Shown in pieces: positions 7,645-16,533 of a DNA stretch of 64,000 nucleotides (position 1 is the stretch's first letter; each line of letters opens with the position of its first letter). Source of the DNA: JAFALK01 sp036500605 (GTDB lineage: Bacteria > Pseudomonadota > Gammaproteobacteria > Burkholderiales > Burkholderiaceae_C); the NCBI GenBank assembly GCA_036500605.1, contig DASYBU010000057.1, positions 1 through 64,000 of the forward strand, read 5' to 3'. The translations under genes were made by a program, and so were the position numbers. Under the pieces are notes generated by a model, which saw only the letters and a program-made list of their open reading frames with translations, was not told where the DNA came from and did not search any database.

Positions 7645-8850
7645 TCATGACAAAGCCACGGCCTCGGCGTGACAGACGACCCGGTCGCGCCCGGCCGTCT
7701 TGGCTTCGTACATCGCCAGATCCGCGTGATGCAGCAGATCCGGCAGGCCCGCATTGCGCGAGGCGATGCCGATGCTGACCGTCACCTGAATGCTCCGCTC
7801 GTGCCAGCGGATGTCATGACGGGCCACGGCGCTGCGGAAGCGCTCGGCCACGACGGCTGCGCCGGCCAGATCGGTATCGGGCAGGACGACCGCGAACTCC
7901 TCGCCGCCGAGCCGGCCACAGACATCCGAGGCGCGGAACTCATGCACGAGCAGCCGCGCCAGTTCCTGCAGCACGGTGTCGCCGGCGCTGTGGCTGTGCT
8001 GGTCGTTGACCTTCTTGAAATGGTCGACGTCGATCAGCACGCAACTGACCGGCGTCTCGTTGCGCTTGCACAGCCGTGCCAGTCCTTCGCCGGACTCCAT
8101 GAAGGCGCGCCGGTTGTTCAGGTTGGTGAGCTCATCCACGCACGCCAGTTTCTGCGCGGTCTCGTTCGCCTGTTTGAGTTGGTAGCCGACTTCGATCTGC
8201 CGATGCATCGCTTCCGAGAGCACCTTGGTGCCGCGGATCGCGCCGAGCAAGAAGATCGTCGCGCCGATCGCCATGCCGAGCGAGGCACGGCCGGGTTGCA
8301 AGTAGAGCCAGACGATGCTCGGCGCCATCACGGCCAGGATCGAGATGATGGTCATGCCGCGATGCGCGGAATAGGTGACCACGCCGCCGGCCGTCATGCC
8401 GACGATGAAGAACAGCACCTGCAGCCGCGCGAGATCGGTGCCTTGTGACATCAGATAAAGCGCACCGAGGCCCCAGATGCCGCCGGTCAGCGCCAGGCTG
8501 AGGGCATAGGGCAGTTGCCAGCGCAGGATGTCCACGCCATGCGGGCGCCGGCGAAAGTAGCTCACGAACAGCGCCACGCGCAGCACCGAGCTGAGGCTCA
8601 AAACACCGAGCCAACTCAGCAGGGCAAAGCCCGGAACGCCGCCCCACAGCGTCCAGCACAGCAGGCAGCTGATGCCCAAGCTGTAGAAGAGCGCCGGAAA
8701 GGATTGCCTGAACAGCAGGGCCAGCGTGTCGGCCTGGACCAGGGTCTCGAACGGTGAGGGCGGAGCTTCTTTGGAATTCATCGATGGAGCAGACGTCGGC
8801 GCTGCGCGTCTTGTACCGCAAATAAAAGGGCTCAAAGGCCGTAGCATCAC
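7645..8850 (-). CDS. Membrane diguanylate cyclase (GGDEF)
   Basis: Makes cyclic di-GMP from two GTP. The N-terminal ~210 residues hold about six membrane segments (a MASE-type sensor without a named family). A GGDEF domain follows with the active-site signature RLGGEEF at about residue 313-319. It has an intact RxxD inhibitory I-site (RASD, five residues before GGEEF), so product inhibition is expected. DELTNLNNRRAF is the usual domain entry. No EAL domain is present. The start at 8850 is tentative; an in-frame ATG at 8781 (MNSKEAPP) gives a more typical N-terminus. Divergent from the methyltransferase gene at 8897. Confidence 0.9.
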   Translation of the reverse strand: MMLRPLSPFICGTRRAAPTSAPSMNSKEAPPSPFETLVQADTLALLFRQSFPALFYSLGISCLLCWTLWGGVPGFALLSWLGVLSLSSVLRVALFVSYFRRRPHGVDILRWQLPYALSLALTGGIWGLGALYLMSQGTDLARLQVLFFIVGMTAGGVVTYSAHRGMTIISILAVMAPSIVWLYLQPGRASLGMAIGATIFLLGAIRGTKVLSEAMHRQIEVGYQLKQANETAQKLACVDELTNLNNRRAFMESGEGLARLCKRNETPVSCVLIDVDHFKKVNDQHSHSAGDTVLQELARLLVHEFRASDVCGRLGGEEFAVVLPDTDLAGAAVVAERFRSAVARHDIRWHERSIQVTVSIGIASRNAGLPDLLHHADLAMYEAKTAGRDRVVCHAEAVALS

Positions 8851-8896
8851 TTAGACAACTTCCCGCAAGACAGACATTTCACCTTCAAGGACCGCG

Positions 8897-9514
8897 ATGG
8901 AACCCGCCCACGATGCACGTCGCCACAGCCCCGCCGCCGAGCGCAACGGCCCGCCGATCCTGGCTGAGTTGCAGCGGCTGCTGCCAGCCGAAGGCGTGCT
9001 GTTGGAGATTGCCAGCGGCACGGGCCAGCATGCGGCGTTTTGCAGCGCCGGCCTGCCCGGCTGGCAATGGCAGCCGAGCGACTACGACGCCGCCGCCCTG
9101 CCTTCGATCGCGGCCTGGTGCGAGGGGCTTGAGCGCGTGCGCTCACCGATCCGGCTTGATGTGCAGGAGCCGGCCTGGGCCGGCGTGCCGCCGCAGGTCG
9201 ACGCGATCTACTGCGCCAACATGATCCACATCTCACCCTGGGCCTCCACGCTGGGGCTGCTGCAGGGCGCGGCGCGGCACCTCGCGCCAAACGGCCTGCT
9301 GATCACTTACGGGCCGTATGTGGTCGACGGCGTGGAGACCGCGCCAAGCAACCTCGCTTTCGATGCCGACCTGCGCCGAAGGGATCCGGCGTGGGGCTTG
9401 CGTCGCATTGCCGATATCGCCGAGCAGGCGGCGAGCGTGGGCCTGCATTTGCGCGAGCAGCTCAGCCTGCCGGCCAACAACCTGCTGCTGGTTTGGGCGT
9501 ACGCTCGAGCTTGA
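8897..9514 (+). CDS. DUF938 family SAM-dependent methyltransferase-like protein
   Basis: A 205-residue class I methyltransferase fold. Motif I is LLEIASGTGQHAAFCSA, the acidic end of strand 2 is PSDYD, and CANMIHISPW follows strand 4. These are hallmarks of the DUF938 family (related to human METTL26). AAGGA lies 6 nt before the ATG. The substrate of the family is not established. It stands divergently to the diguanylate cyclase and is followed by the VF530 gene on the same strand 20 nt later. Confidence 0.88.
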   Translation: MEPAHDARRHSPAAERNGPPILAELQRLLPAEGVLLEIASGTGQHAAFCSAGLPGWQWQPSDYDAAALPSIAAWCEGLERVRSPIRLDVQEPAWAGVPPQVDAIYCANMIHISPWASTLGLLQGAARHLAPNGLLITYGPYVVDGVETAPSNLAFDADLRRRDPAWGLRRIADIAEQAASVGLHLREQLSLPANNLLLVWAYARA

Positions 9515-9534
9515 CGTTAGCGATATTTTTCCTC

Positions 9535-9783
9535 ATGACCGAAGAAGTGACCCCACCTGCGCAGCCGCGCAATCCTCTGCATGGCCTGACGCTGGAGCGC
9601 ATCGTGAGCGATCTGGTCGAGTACTTCGGCTGGCCCGAGCTCGGCCAGCGCATCGACATCCGCTGCTTCACGAGCGACCCGAGCATTGCCTCAAGCTTGA
9701 AGTTCCTGCGCAAGACGCCTTGGGCGAGGGAGAAGGTCGAGGGGCTGTATCTCTTCATGCTGCGGGAGAAGAAGCGGTCCTGA
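9535..9783 (+). CDS. VF530-family small DNA-binding-like protein (DUF2132)
   Basis: 82 residues. It matches the compact VF530/DUF2132 pattern: NPLHGLTLERIVSDLVEYFGW, then RCF.SDPSI.SSLKFLRKTPWAREKVE, ending LYL. The family has an HTH-like fold and is annotated as a DNA-binding protein from the Vibrio structure. A role here cannot be deduced. It begins with ATG at 9535 with no clear ribosome site. Likely co-transcribed with the methyltransferase gene, and it is convergent with the acylase gene across a large inverted repeat. Confidence 0.85.
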   Translation: MTEEVTPPAQPRNPLHGLTLERIVSDLVEYFGWPELGQRIDIRCFTSDPSIASSLKFLRKTPWAREKVEGLYLFMLREKKRS

Positions 9784-9827
9784 GCGTTCTGCAGGGAAAC
9801 GCCTGTTGCGCAGACTGTGGTGGCCAG

Positions 9828-9897
9828 CCGGAGCGTCCCTGGCCCTGACCACCTCCGAACCCGCTGATGTCGGCGGTCAGGGCCAGGAACACTCCGG
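9828..9897. repeat. Long inverted repeat between convergent genes
   Basis: Arms at 9828-9850 and 9875-9897 (23 nt each) are complementary at 21 of 23 positions, including an uninterrupted 11-bp core (TGGCCCTGACC with GGTCAGGGCCA). The loop is 24 nt. It lies between the convergent VF530 and acylase genes, where a two-way terminator would be expected, but there is no T-run on either side. It could instead be a REP-like element. Confidence 0.65.
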
Positions 9898-9934
9898 CTT
9901 CTCAAACAGTGGCGTCGGCAAAGAAATCTTCAAT

Positions 9935-12070
9935 TCAAGGCTTGTGCACCTGCCCCGGCACATAGTCCGCCTCCACATGCCCCGCCAACTGCGCCTGCGT
10001 GAACAGCACCGGCTTGGTCTTCATCGCCACGAACAACGGCGTCTGATCGCCGTAGTGCGGTGAGCTCGCATTGAGCGTGGCCGAGCCGAACTGGTGGACG
10101 CTGCGCGAGCTCAGGTGGCCGTCCTTGTCCCACTGCACGAACATGATCAGCGTGTCGCCGGCATTGGCGCTCAAGCGCCCGTCGGGACCCGCTTCGCCCC
10201 AGACCGAGCGGTAGGTGTCGCGCGCGCCGTCGATGCCCAGATCGAGCTGGCCGCGATGGATGCGGTTGACCTCGCCCCACATCGGATCGAGCCGCCCGAA
10301 ATGTTCCTTCAGCGAGGCCATCGCCAGCCGCAAGCCGGCTTCCGGCGTCATCAGGCGCGGCCCGTTGTATTGCAGGACCTTGTAGGACGTCAGCAGCGCC
10401 AGCGGCGCCTCTCGATTGGCCTGATCGGCGCTGCGGTTCCAGCGCCGCAGGATGTCTTGCGCGCTTTTGATATCGGCGTCCTGGCTGTCGATGGCGAGCA
10501 GGTCATGGATCAACGTCGCCATCTCCGAACGGTCGCTGTAGCGCAGATCGTATTTGTAGCCGCGGAAGGCTTCCTCGCTGATCGAGGCGTCTGCGCCGTA
10601 GGTCTCCTCAACGCGCAGCGCGCGGTTGTTCATTTGCGTTTCCAGGCCCATCGTCGGCACGAAGTTCTTCGGGTCGAGCTGATCGCCAGGGCCGGTCGCG
10701 CGAAACGGCGTGTTGTTGGAGTTGAAGACAAAACCTGACTTCGGATCCCAGATCTGCGGCACGCGGCTGGCCGGCAGATACGCGTGCCAGATCAGTGCCG
10801 CACGGTCACCGGGGATGTCGTGGTTTACGTCCACCTCGGCCGGCTGGTCGGGGTACTTGCCGTTGTAGACAAAACCGATGTGGCCCCTCTCGTCCGCATA
10901 GATGTAGTTGAGGCTCGGCACCGCATTGATCGCCACGGCGGCCTTCCACTCTTCCAGATTGCGCGCCTTGTTCTCGCGGAAATATTGCAGCGGCTGGTTG
11001 ATCTCTCCCATGCCCGCCCAGCGCAAGGCATACGCACCGCCGGGGCCCTTCAGCACCGGGCCGTGGACCGAATGCAGCACCGGCTGGTGGAAGGTCCACG
11101 CCAGCGGGCCCAGCAGCTTGACGCGCAGCGCTGCATCCGTGATCTCGAAATCCTTCCACTGGCCATCGAGCAGGTACTGCTTGTCATTGGCGGGGTTCAG
11201 CGTCAGCTTGTAGACGCTGATCAGCTTGGGCTTGTTGACCGTGTGCGCCCAGCCCAGATGCTCGTTGTGGCCGTGCAGCATGAAGGGCGAGCCGGGGAAG
11301 AAGCCGCCGGCCACATGCCAGCCCTCACCGCTTTGCAGCACCGCTTCGTACCAGGCCACGGCACCCGTGTAGGGCTGGTGTGAATTGACCAGCAGGCGCG
11401 TCGCGCCATCGCTTGAACGCGAAGGCGCGACGGCAAGGCCGTTCGATCCCGAAGGTGCTTTTTCCTTGGCCGGTTCCGGCACCGCAGCCGTGATCCGCTT
11501 GAGCTGATCCTCCATGCCGAAGAAGAACGGCGACTTGAAGGCAAAGCCGGCGGCAATGTCCTTGCCCGTCACCGGCAGCAGGCCGCGCGGCACGACGTCC
11601 GGGTGCAGCGCCGCGTAGTGGTTGACGCCGTCGGCATAGGCTTGCAACACGGCGCGCACATCGGCCGGCAGATCGGTCTCGTAGCGCGCGTTGATCGCTT
11701 CCCACACGCCGAAGAGATTCACCAGATAGTCGGTGGTCGCCGCGCCGCGCCCCTTGGTGCCGGCCAAGGTGCCGCGCATCGCCAACACCACGTCTTCCAT
11801 CGTGCCGAAATCGTCTTCCGCATGCGCGTAAGCGAGGCCATAAGCCACATCCACATCGCGCGGGCCGCTGATGTGCGGCACACCAAACTCGTCGCGCTGG
11901 ATGCGCGCGTGGTAGGTCTTGGCCACGTCGAGAAAGATCTGGCGGTCGGGTTCGGGCGGCAGGTGCATCCGGTCCCACGCGACCGCGGCTGCGGCCAGTG
12001 CCAACACGGCGATCAGCAGGTAGCCCAGCCCTCGCGCAAGGCGCGCCCAGCGTGTTGTGGATCGCGGCAT
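9935..12070 (-). CDS. S45 (penicillin acylase / acyl-homoserine-lactone acylase) family hydrolase
   Basis: An N-terminal nucleophile hydrolase made as one 711-residue precursor. A hydrophobic N-terminal segment (GYLLIAVLALAAAAVAW) exports or anchors it. The alpha part is followed by the self-cleavage site GSNGLAVAPSRS; Ser209 becomes the N-terminal nucleophile of the beta subunit. Downstream are the family landmarks LLVNSHQPYTG, HGHNEHLGWAHTVNKP and FNSNNTP. Members remove acyl chains from penicillins, acyl-homoserine lactones (PvdQ, QuiP) or aculeacin; the substrate here is not determinable by eye. The start at 12070 has GAGGAG just upstream. The gene is convergent with VF530 and divergent from the RDD-fusion gene. 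Confidence 0.88.
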   Translation of the reverse strand: MPRSTTRWARLARGLGYLLIAVLALAAAAVAWDRMHLPPEPDRQIFLDVAKTYHARIQRDEFGVPHISGPRDVDVAYGLAYAHAEDDFGTMEDVVLAMRGTLAGTKGRGAATTDYLVNLFGVWEAINARYETDLPADVRAVLQAYADGVNHYAALHPDVVPRGLLPVTGKDIAAGFAFKSPFFFGMEDQLKRITAAVPEPAKEKAPSGSNGLAVAPSRSSDGATRLLVNSHQPYTGAVAWYEAVLQSGEGWHVAGGFFPGSPFMLHGHNEHLGWAHTVNKPKLISVYKLTLNPANDKQYLLDGQWKDFEITDAALRVKLLGPLAWTFHQPVLHSVHGPVLKGPGGAYALRWAGMGEINQPLQYFRENKARNLEEWKAAVAINAVPSLNYIYADERGHIGFVYNGKYPDQPAEVDVNHDIPGDRAALIWHAYLPASRVPQIWDPKSGFVFNSNNTPFRATGPGDQLDPKNFVPTMGLETQMNNRALRVEETYGADASISEEAFRGYKYDLRYSDRSEMATLIHDLLAIDSQDADIKSAQDILRRWNRSADQANREAPLALLTSYKVLQYNGPRLMTPEAGLRLAMASLKEHFGRLDPMWGEVNRIHRGQLDLGIDGARDTYRSVWGEAGPDGRLSANAGDTLIMFVQWDKDGHLSSRSVHQFGSATLNASSPHYGDQTPLFVAMKTKPVLFTQAQLAGHVEADYVPGQVHKP

Positions 12071-12284
12071 GGAGTCTCCTCTTTGTGCTTGTTCTTCGGG
12101 CCGCCCGCGCGGCAAGTTGCGGAGGATACGTCAAGGATTTTCCTTGCCTGCTGTGTGGGCCGTGAACCGCACTGAACCGTCTTCAACCGTCTTTTGGGGG
12201 GCGCTGCGCCCTCACAGCTTCGCTATGCTCTGCGCCCACAAGCCACGACGCCGCATCGAGCGGCGCACCTCAGGGGAAACGAAC

Positions 12285-14297
12285 TTGCATCCTGTCCGTC
12301 ATGAACCCGCGGCGCCTCGGCGCGCCGTGAGCTGGAAGCACCGAGCGCTGGCCTTCGCCATCGATGCCGCCTTGCTGATGCTGGCCCTGCTGGCCGGCGG
12401 CGAGCTGTTGACGCTGCTGGCCGCGACCGGTTGGCTGCCGCCCGCCGTCGACGCGGCCGCCAAGCCCTTGGGCTGGCTGCTGAGCCTGGTGCTGGTGGTG
12501 GCTTTCTGGAAGGCCTTCGGCGCCACGCCGGGCAAGATGGTGTTCTCGGCCGAGGTGGTTGACGCCAAGACCGGCGAGCGCGTCGGGCTCGTGCAGGGCC
12601 TGATCCGCGGGCTCGGCCTGCTGGCCTCGGCGCTGCCGGCCGGCGCCGGCTTCATCTGGGGTGCGATGGACGCACAGGGCCAGGCCCTGCATGACAAGCT
12701 GGCCGGCACGCGCGTGGTGCTGCCGCCGATCGAGGAGGGCGGCGAAGCCGCACCTGAGACGGCCCAGCCCCGTTCGGTGCTCGACTACCTGCGCCTGCAC
12801 TGGCAGGGCGAACTGCCCGTGGCCACCAGCCTGTGCGTGAACACCTTGCTGCTGCTGTTTCCGCTGGTCAAGGCGCTGGTCTGGCTGAGCGTGCTGGTCA
12901 ACGTCAAGGGGGAGGCCATGCGCGTCGGCAGCGCCTTGCTGCTGGTGCTGTGGCCGCTGATGCTGGTGGCGCTGATCTGGGGCGTTATGGGCAGCTGGCG
13001 CGCGATCCAGACGCGTGCCCATCTCGGCCTCGATGTGCGCCTGGCGCTAAGCATGCAGGGCCTGCTGGCCTTGGTGGCCGGCACGCTGGTCTGGACCGCG
13101 CTGGTGGATTTCGCGCCCCGCGTGACGCGCTACGTGGCGCTCGTGCAAGGCACCGATCCGATCGGCCATGCCTCGCTGAGCCTGTCCGCCGATGGGCAGC
13201 GCGTGGTGCTGAGCGGCCCGATCGGCATGAGCGATGCCACCCGCTTCATGACGCTGGCGAGGCAGGCTCCGCAGGCGCGGACGCTGGAGATCGAATCCTC
13301 CGGCGGCCGGCTGCATGAGGCGCGCCAGATGGCCGAGCTTCTGCGCTCGCAAGGCTGGCGCACACGTGCGGTGGGCGACTGCGAAGGCGCCTGCACGCTG
13401 GTCTTCCTCGCCGGCACGCAGCGCTTGCTGACACCGGGCGTCGCCCTCGGCCTGCACGGGCCGGCGCCGGGCATCCTCAAGGCCTTCGCCCTGAACGCCG
13501 CCAGGCGCGCCCTGGCCGAGCCGTATGAAGCGCTGGGCGTGCCCGCCGCGCTGGTGCAGCAGATGCTGGAGACGCCGGACCAACTGCGCTGGCATCCGAG
13601 CCGCGAGCAGCTGGCCGATGAAGGCCTGGTCGAGCTGCCGCCGCTGACGCTGGACATCAAGCTCCCCGCCGACCGCCAGCACCGCACGGCCACGGAGCTG
13701 ACCGAACTGCTGCGCGACAACCCCGCCTGGTACGAGCTGGACCTGCTCTACCCCGGCACCGTCAACGATGCCGTCGCCCACATGCTCAGCGCGAACGCCG
13801 ATCCGGCCTCGGACGAAGCGGCCCTGCTCGCGCAAGCGCATGGCGTGTTCGTGGCGCTGCTGCCGCGCCTGCTGCAAGAGACCAGCGGCGAGGAACGCGT
13901 GCGCTATCTGCCGATCTGGAAGCAGCAGCTCGAGTCGGCGCGCGCCAGCAACCCGGCGCTGTGCACCAGCCTGCTGAGCGGCAACGCCGCGGCCCGGCGC
14001 GGCTTGCCCGATGAGGTTGCGGCGCTGGAGGCAGTCTGGATCGTCGAAGCCGCGCCGCCGGCCGTCGGCCAGGTGGGCCGGCCCGTCAATGCCGTCGAGA
14101 AGGAAGTGATCAAGCACGCGCTCGGCGACAACGCGCCCGAGATCATCTCCAGCCTGCTGCTCAAGGCCCAGGCGCGCAATGCGCGGCTCGATTGCGGGCG
14201 CAGCATCGAGATCCTCGAGGCCGTGGCCGGCATGCCGCTGAACACGCGGCAGATCGCAGCCCGCGCCTTGTTCCAATCGCCGGAGGTCTCGAAGTGA
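12285..14297 (+). CDS. RDD membrane domain fused to a crotonase/ClpP-fold periplasmic domain (COG3904-like)
   Basis: A 670-residue fusion. Residues ~10-150 form an RDD domain (WKHRALAFAIDAALL; FGATPGKMVF; D.KLAGTRVV). About four more membrane helices follow (~175-300). A soluble domain then resembles the predicted periplasmic COG3904 proteins, with IESSGGRLHEARQMAELL, then CEGACTLVFLAGTQRLL and LGLHG. In that family the segment is usually C-x-S-A-C with Ser as the presumed nucleophile; here it is Gly, so proteolysis is doubtful. The C-terminal ~230 residues are helical and unassigned. The start TTG at 12285 has AGGGGA upstream; GTG at 12327 is an alternative. Its stop overlaps the next gene by GTGA. 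Confidence 0.75.
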   Translation: MHPVRHEPAAPRRAVSWKHRALAFAIDAALLMLALLAGGELLTLLAATGWLPPAVDAAAKPLGWLLSLVLVVAFWKAFGATPGKMVFSAEVVDAKTGERVGLVQGLIRGLGLLASALPAGAGFIWGAMDAQGQALHDKLAGTRVVLPPIEEGGEAAPETAQPRSVLDYLRLHWQGELPVATSLCVNTLLLLFPLVKALVWLSVLVNVKGEAMRVGSALLLVLWPLMLVALIWGVMGSWRAIQTRAHLGLDVRLALSMQGLLALVAGTLVWTALVDFAPRVTRYVALVQGTDPIGHASLSLSADGQRVVLSGPIGMSDATRFMTLARQAPQARTLEIESSGGRLHEARQMAELLRSQGWRTRAVGDCEGACTLVFLAGTQRLLTPGVALGLHGPAPGILKAFALNAARRALAEPYEALGVPAALVQQMLETPDQLRWHPSREQLADEGLVELPPLTLDIKLPADRQHRTATELTELLRDNPAWYELDLLYPGTVNDAVAHMLSANADPASDEAALLAQAHGVFVALLPRLLQETSGEERVRYLPIWKQQLESARASNPALCTSLLSGNAAARRGLPDEVAALEAVWIVEAAPPAVGQVGRPVNAVEKEVIKHALGDNAPEIISSLLLKAQARNARLDCGRSIEILEAVAGMPLNTRQIAARALFQSPEVSK

Positions 14298-14668
14298 AAC
14301 GACTGGCTCTCTTCATCCTGCTGATTCTGGTGGTGCTGGCCGGCCTGAGCCTGACCGACACCCAAGCCTCGCGCAGCTTGCATGCGTGGTTGAACCGCCT
14401 GGCCGACACGGTGGCAAGCGGCGGCAGCACCGCATCGCACGAATCCCACAAATGCCGCCAGGGCACGAGCATCAGCTACTCCACGCAGAAATGCCCGAAA
14501 GGCAGCGTCGAGGAAGCGATGGGCGGCGGCACGGTCACCGTGGTCAGCATGCCGACGGCCGCGGCCTTGCCGGCTTCGGCGGCCTCATTGCCCACCGTGC
14601 GCGATCTGATGGCCCATCCGAACGAGCCCACGCTGTACGAGAAGCAGATCGAGCGGGCCACGAAGTGA
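14294..14668 (+). CDS. Single-pass membrane protein with Cys pair
   Basis: GTG at 14294 overlaps the upstream stop (GTGA), so it is translationally coupled to the RDD fusion. 124 residues: one N-terminal membrane helix (LALFILLILVVLAGLSL), then an extracytoplasmic domain with HKCRQGTSISYSTQKCPKG, a pattern like the C-terminal part of DUF4124-type proteins where two Cys bracket a short hairpin. The C-terminus is Ala/Ser/Pro rich then acidic. It probably works with the upstream membrane protein. Function unknown. Confidence 0.7.
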   Translation: MKRLALFILLILVVLAGLSLTDTQASRSLHAWLNRLADTVASGGSTASHESHKCRQGTSISYSTQKCPKGSVEEAMGGGTVTVVSMPTAAALPASAASLPTVRDLMAHPNEPTLYEKQIERATK

Positions 14669-14694
14669 CCACCCTGGCCACCTGATCCGGTCCC

Positions 14695-16353
14695 TCAATA
14701 CAGCCGGATCGCCATGTCGAAATACCAGGTCCGGCGGATCTCGACCACGTCGTACTCGCGGGCCAGCGCGGGCGTGAAGGCCGCGTAGGGCGCCTGGCTC
14801 TGCACCACGCGGCGGATCGCCTCGTCGAGCGCCGGCACGCCGCTGGAGGTCACGAAGGTCACCGACTCCACCGAACCGTCGCTGCGGATCGCCACCGTGA
14901 CCATCGGGTTGCCATGCGGCTGCCTGGCCAGCTCGCGCACCATCTCGAAGGTCATGTTGAGCATGATCTTGCGGCTCCAGGCGTCCGCGTACATGACGAG
15001 CTCCGCATTCGCATCGGTGCGGCCTAACAGTCGGCCTCGACGGATACCGCTCGACAAGGGCAGTTGCGAAGAGGATTGACGAGCGGCGGCATCGCGGCGG
15101 TCGGCCTCTTCGTTCAGCTGCCGCCCCATCGCCTGACGCGCGGCTTCACGCCGGGCCTCGGCCTGCGCGATCTCGGCGCGAGCAGCTTCTTCCTTGGCGG
15201 CTCGCGCTGCGCTCGCGGCATTGGCCGCGGCATTGGCAGCAGCCTGTCGCACCGCCTCTTGCTGAGCAGCAGCAGCCTGGCGCGCAGCCTCGGCTCGAGC
15301 CGCCTCTTGTCGTGCAGTCTCAGCCCTGGCGGCTTCCTGTCGTGCCGCCTCGGCTCGTGCGGCTTCTTGTTTCGCAGCTTCCTGCCGAGCCGCTGCCACG
15401 CGCGCCGCCTCCTGGCGCTCAGCTTCTGCGCGCGCAGCTTCGAGACGTGCAGTCTCCTGACGGGCCTGCTCCTGCTTGGCCGCTTCCTGTGTGGCAGCTT
15501 CCTGCCTGGCCACTTCTTTTGCAGCTTCCTGTTTTGCGGCCTCTTGTTTTGCGGCCGACGCGCGCGCGGCTTCCTGCTTCACAGCTTCCTGCTTCACGGC
15601 CTCCTGTTTCACAGCTTCCTGACGCGCAAGCTCTCGCGCCTCTTTGCGCGCTTGCTCCAGCCGCGCCTGCTCAGCCGCTGCCTGTTCACGCGCCGTGTCC
15701 GGAACGATCTCCGGCGGCGGCGGCGTCGTCTCGGGACTGGATGCGCTCGGCGCCGCACTGGCGGCCGGTGTCGGCAGCACGGGGGCCGGCGGCACAACCC
15801 ACTTGGGCGCTTCCGAGCGCGCCAGGGCGATCACCTTCGTTGCCGGAATGGGCGGGGGCGTCATGGCGAGTGAAGCCTCGGCGCTCAGGGGCGCCTTGAG
15901 ATTGGCCGTGGGCACCGCTTGAGCCGGTGCATCGGCTTCTGCATGAGCCGGGGCATCGGCTTCTGCATGAGCCTCGGCCTTGGCCGCAGCTTCAGGCACG
16001 ACCACGGGCGTGGGCGGCGGCAGCGCCTCCATCGCCGGCGGCTCCGTGGCTTCCACCGGCACGGGCGCTTCTTCGATCGCGGCCGGCAGCGGAGCCAGCA
16101 CCACCTGCAGCCGCGGCTCCTCGGCACGTCGCTCCTGCCAGGGCAGGCCGAAACCCGGCAGGCCCAGGCCCTCGCCGCCGATCAAGAAGCTCAGCAGCAG
16201 CGCGTGGACGAGCAGCGAGACGATGAAGGCCAGAGGCAGGCGCCTGCGATCGGCCACCTGACCGCGCCTACCGCGCCCAAGAGGCAGCTTCGGCAGTGGC
16301 GACCGCCTCTTCTCCGGGCGTGCCGGAGCGGGGCTCGGGCCCGTGAATTTCAA
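14695..16353 (-). CDS. TonB/TolA-like energy-transducer protein with long Ala-Glu-Gln-Arg repeat
   Basis: A 552-residue protein with the TonB layout: a cytoplasmic basic N-terminus, one anchor (LPLAFIVSLLVHALLLSFLI, about residues 40-60), a Pro/Glu-rich linker, a ~210-residue coiled-coil region of near-identical EAARQEAAR-type units (about 15,160-15,660), and a C-terminal TonB-like domain (VTVAIRSDGSVESVTFVTSS, ending MAIRLY). The long helical repeat is more TolA-like than TonB-like, so it may span the periplasm by helix rather than by a Pro-rich linker. No exbB/exbD is nearby. The first codon is TTG at 16353 with a weak ribosome site, so the start is uncertain. Confidence 0.8.
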   Translation of the reverse strand: MKFTGPSPAPARPEKRRSPLPKLPLGRGRRGQVADRRRLPLAFIVSLLVHALLLSFLIGGEGLGLPGFGLPWQERRAEEPRLQVVLAPLPAAIEEAPVPVEATEPPAMEALPPPTPVVVPEAAAKAEAHAEADAPAHAEADAPAQAVPTANLKAPLSAEASLAMTPPPIPATKVIALARSEAPKWVVPPAPVLPTPAASAAPSASSPETTPPPPEIVPDTAREQAAAEQARLEQARKEARELARQEAVKQEAVKQEAVKQEAARASAAKQEAAKQEAAKEVARQEAATQEAAKQEQARQETARLEAARAEAERQEAARVAAARQEAAKQEAARAEAARQEAARAETARQEAARAEAARQAAAAQQEAVRQAAANAAANAASAARAAKEEAARAEIAQAEARREAARQAMGRQLNEEADRRDAAARQSSSQLPLSSGIRRGRLLGRTDANAELVMYADAWSRKIMLNMTFEMVRELARQPHGNPMVTVAIRSDGSVESVTFVTSSGVPALDEAIRRVVQSQAPYAAFTPALAREYDVVEIRRTWYFDMAIRLY

Positions 16354-16533
16354 GCGTGCACCGCCGTCTTCCTTTTGAATCGCATCAGTCTCATTGTCTT
16401 ATGCCGTCGCACCTACCGATGAACGCGGAGGTTAGCTGACGATGAGCAATATCCCGGCCTGGAGGCGCACGTACAACGGCGGATCGGCCGAACCTCGCGT
16501 GGGTCCTGCCCCCGCAAGAGACAAACCCGCACG

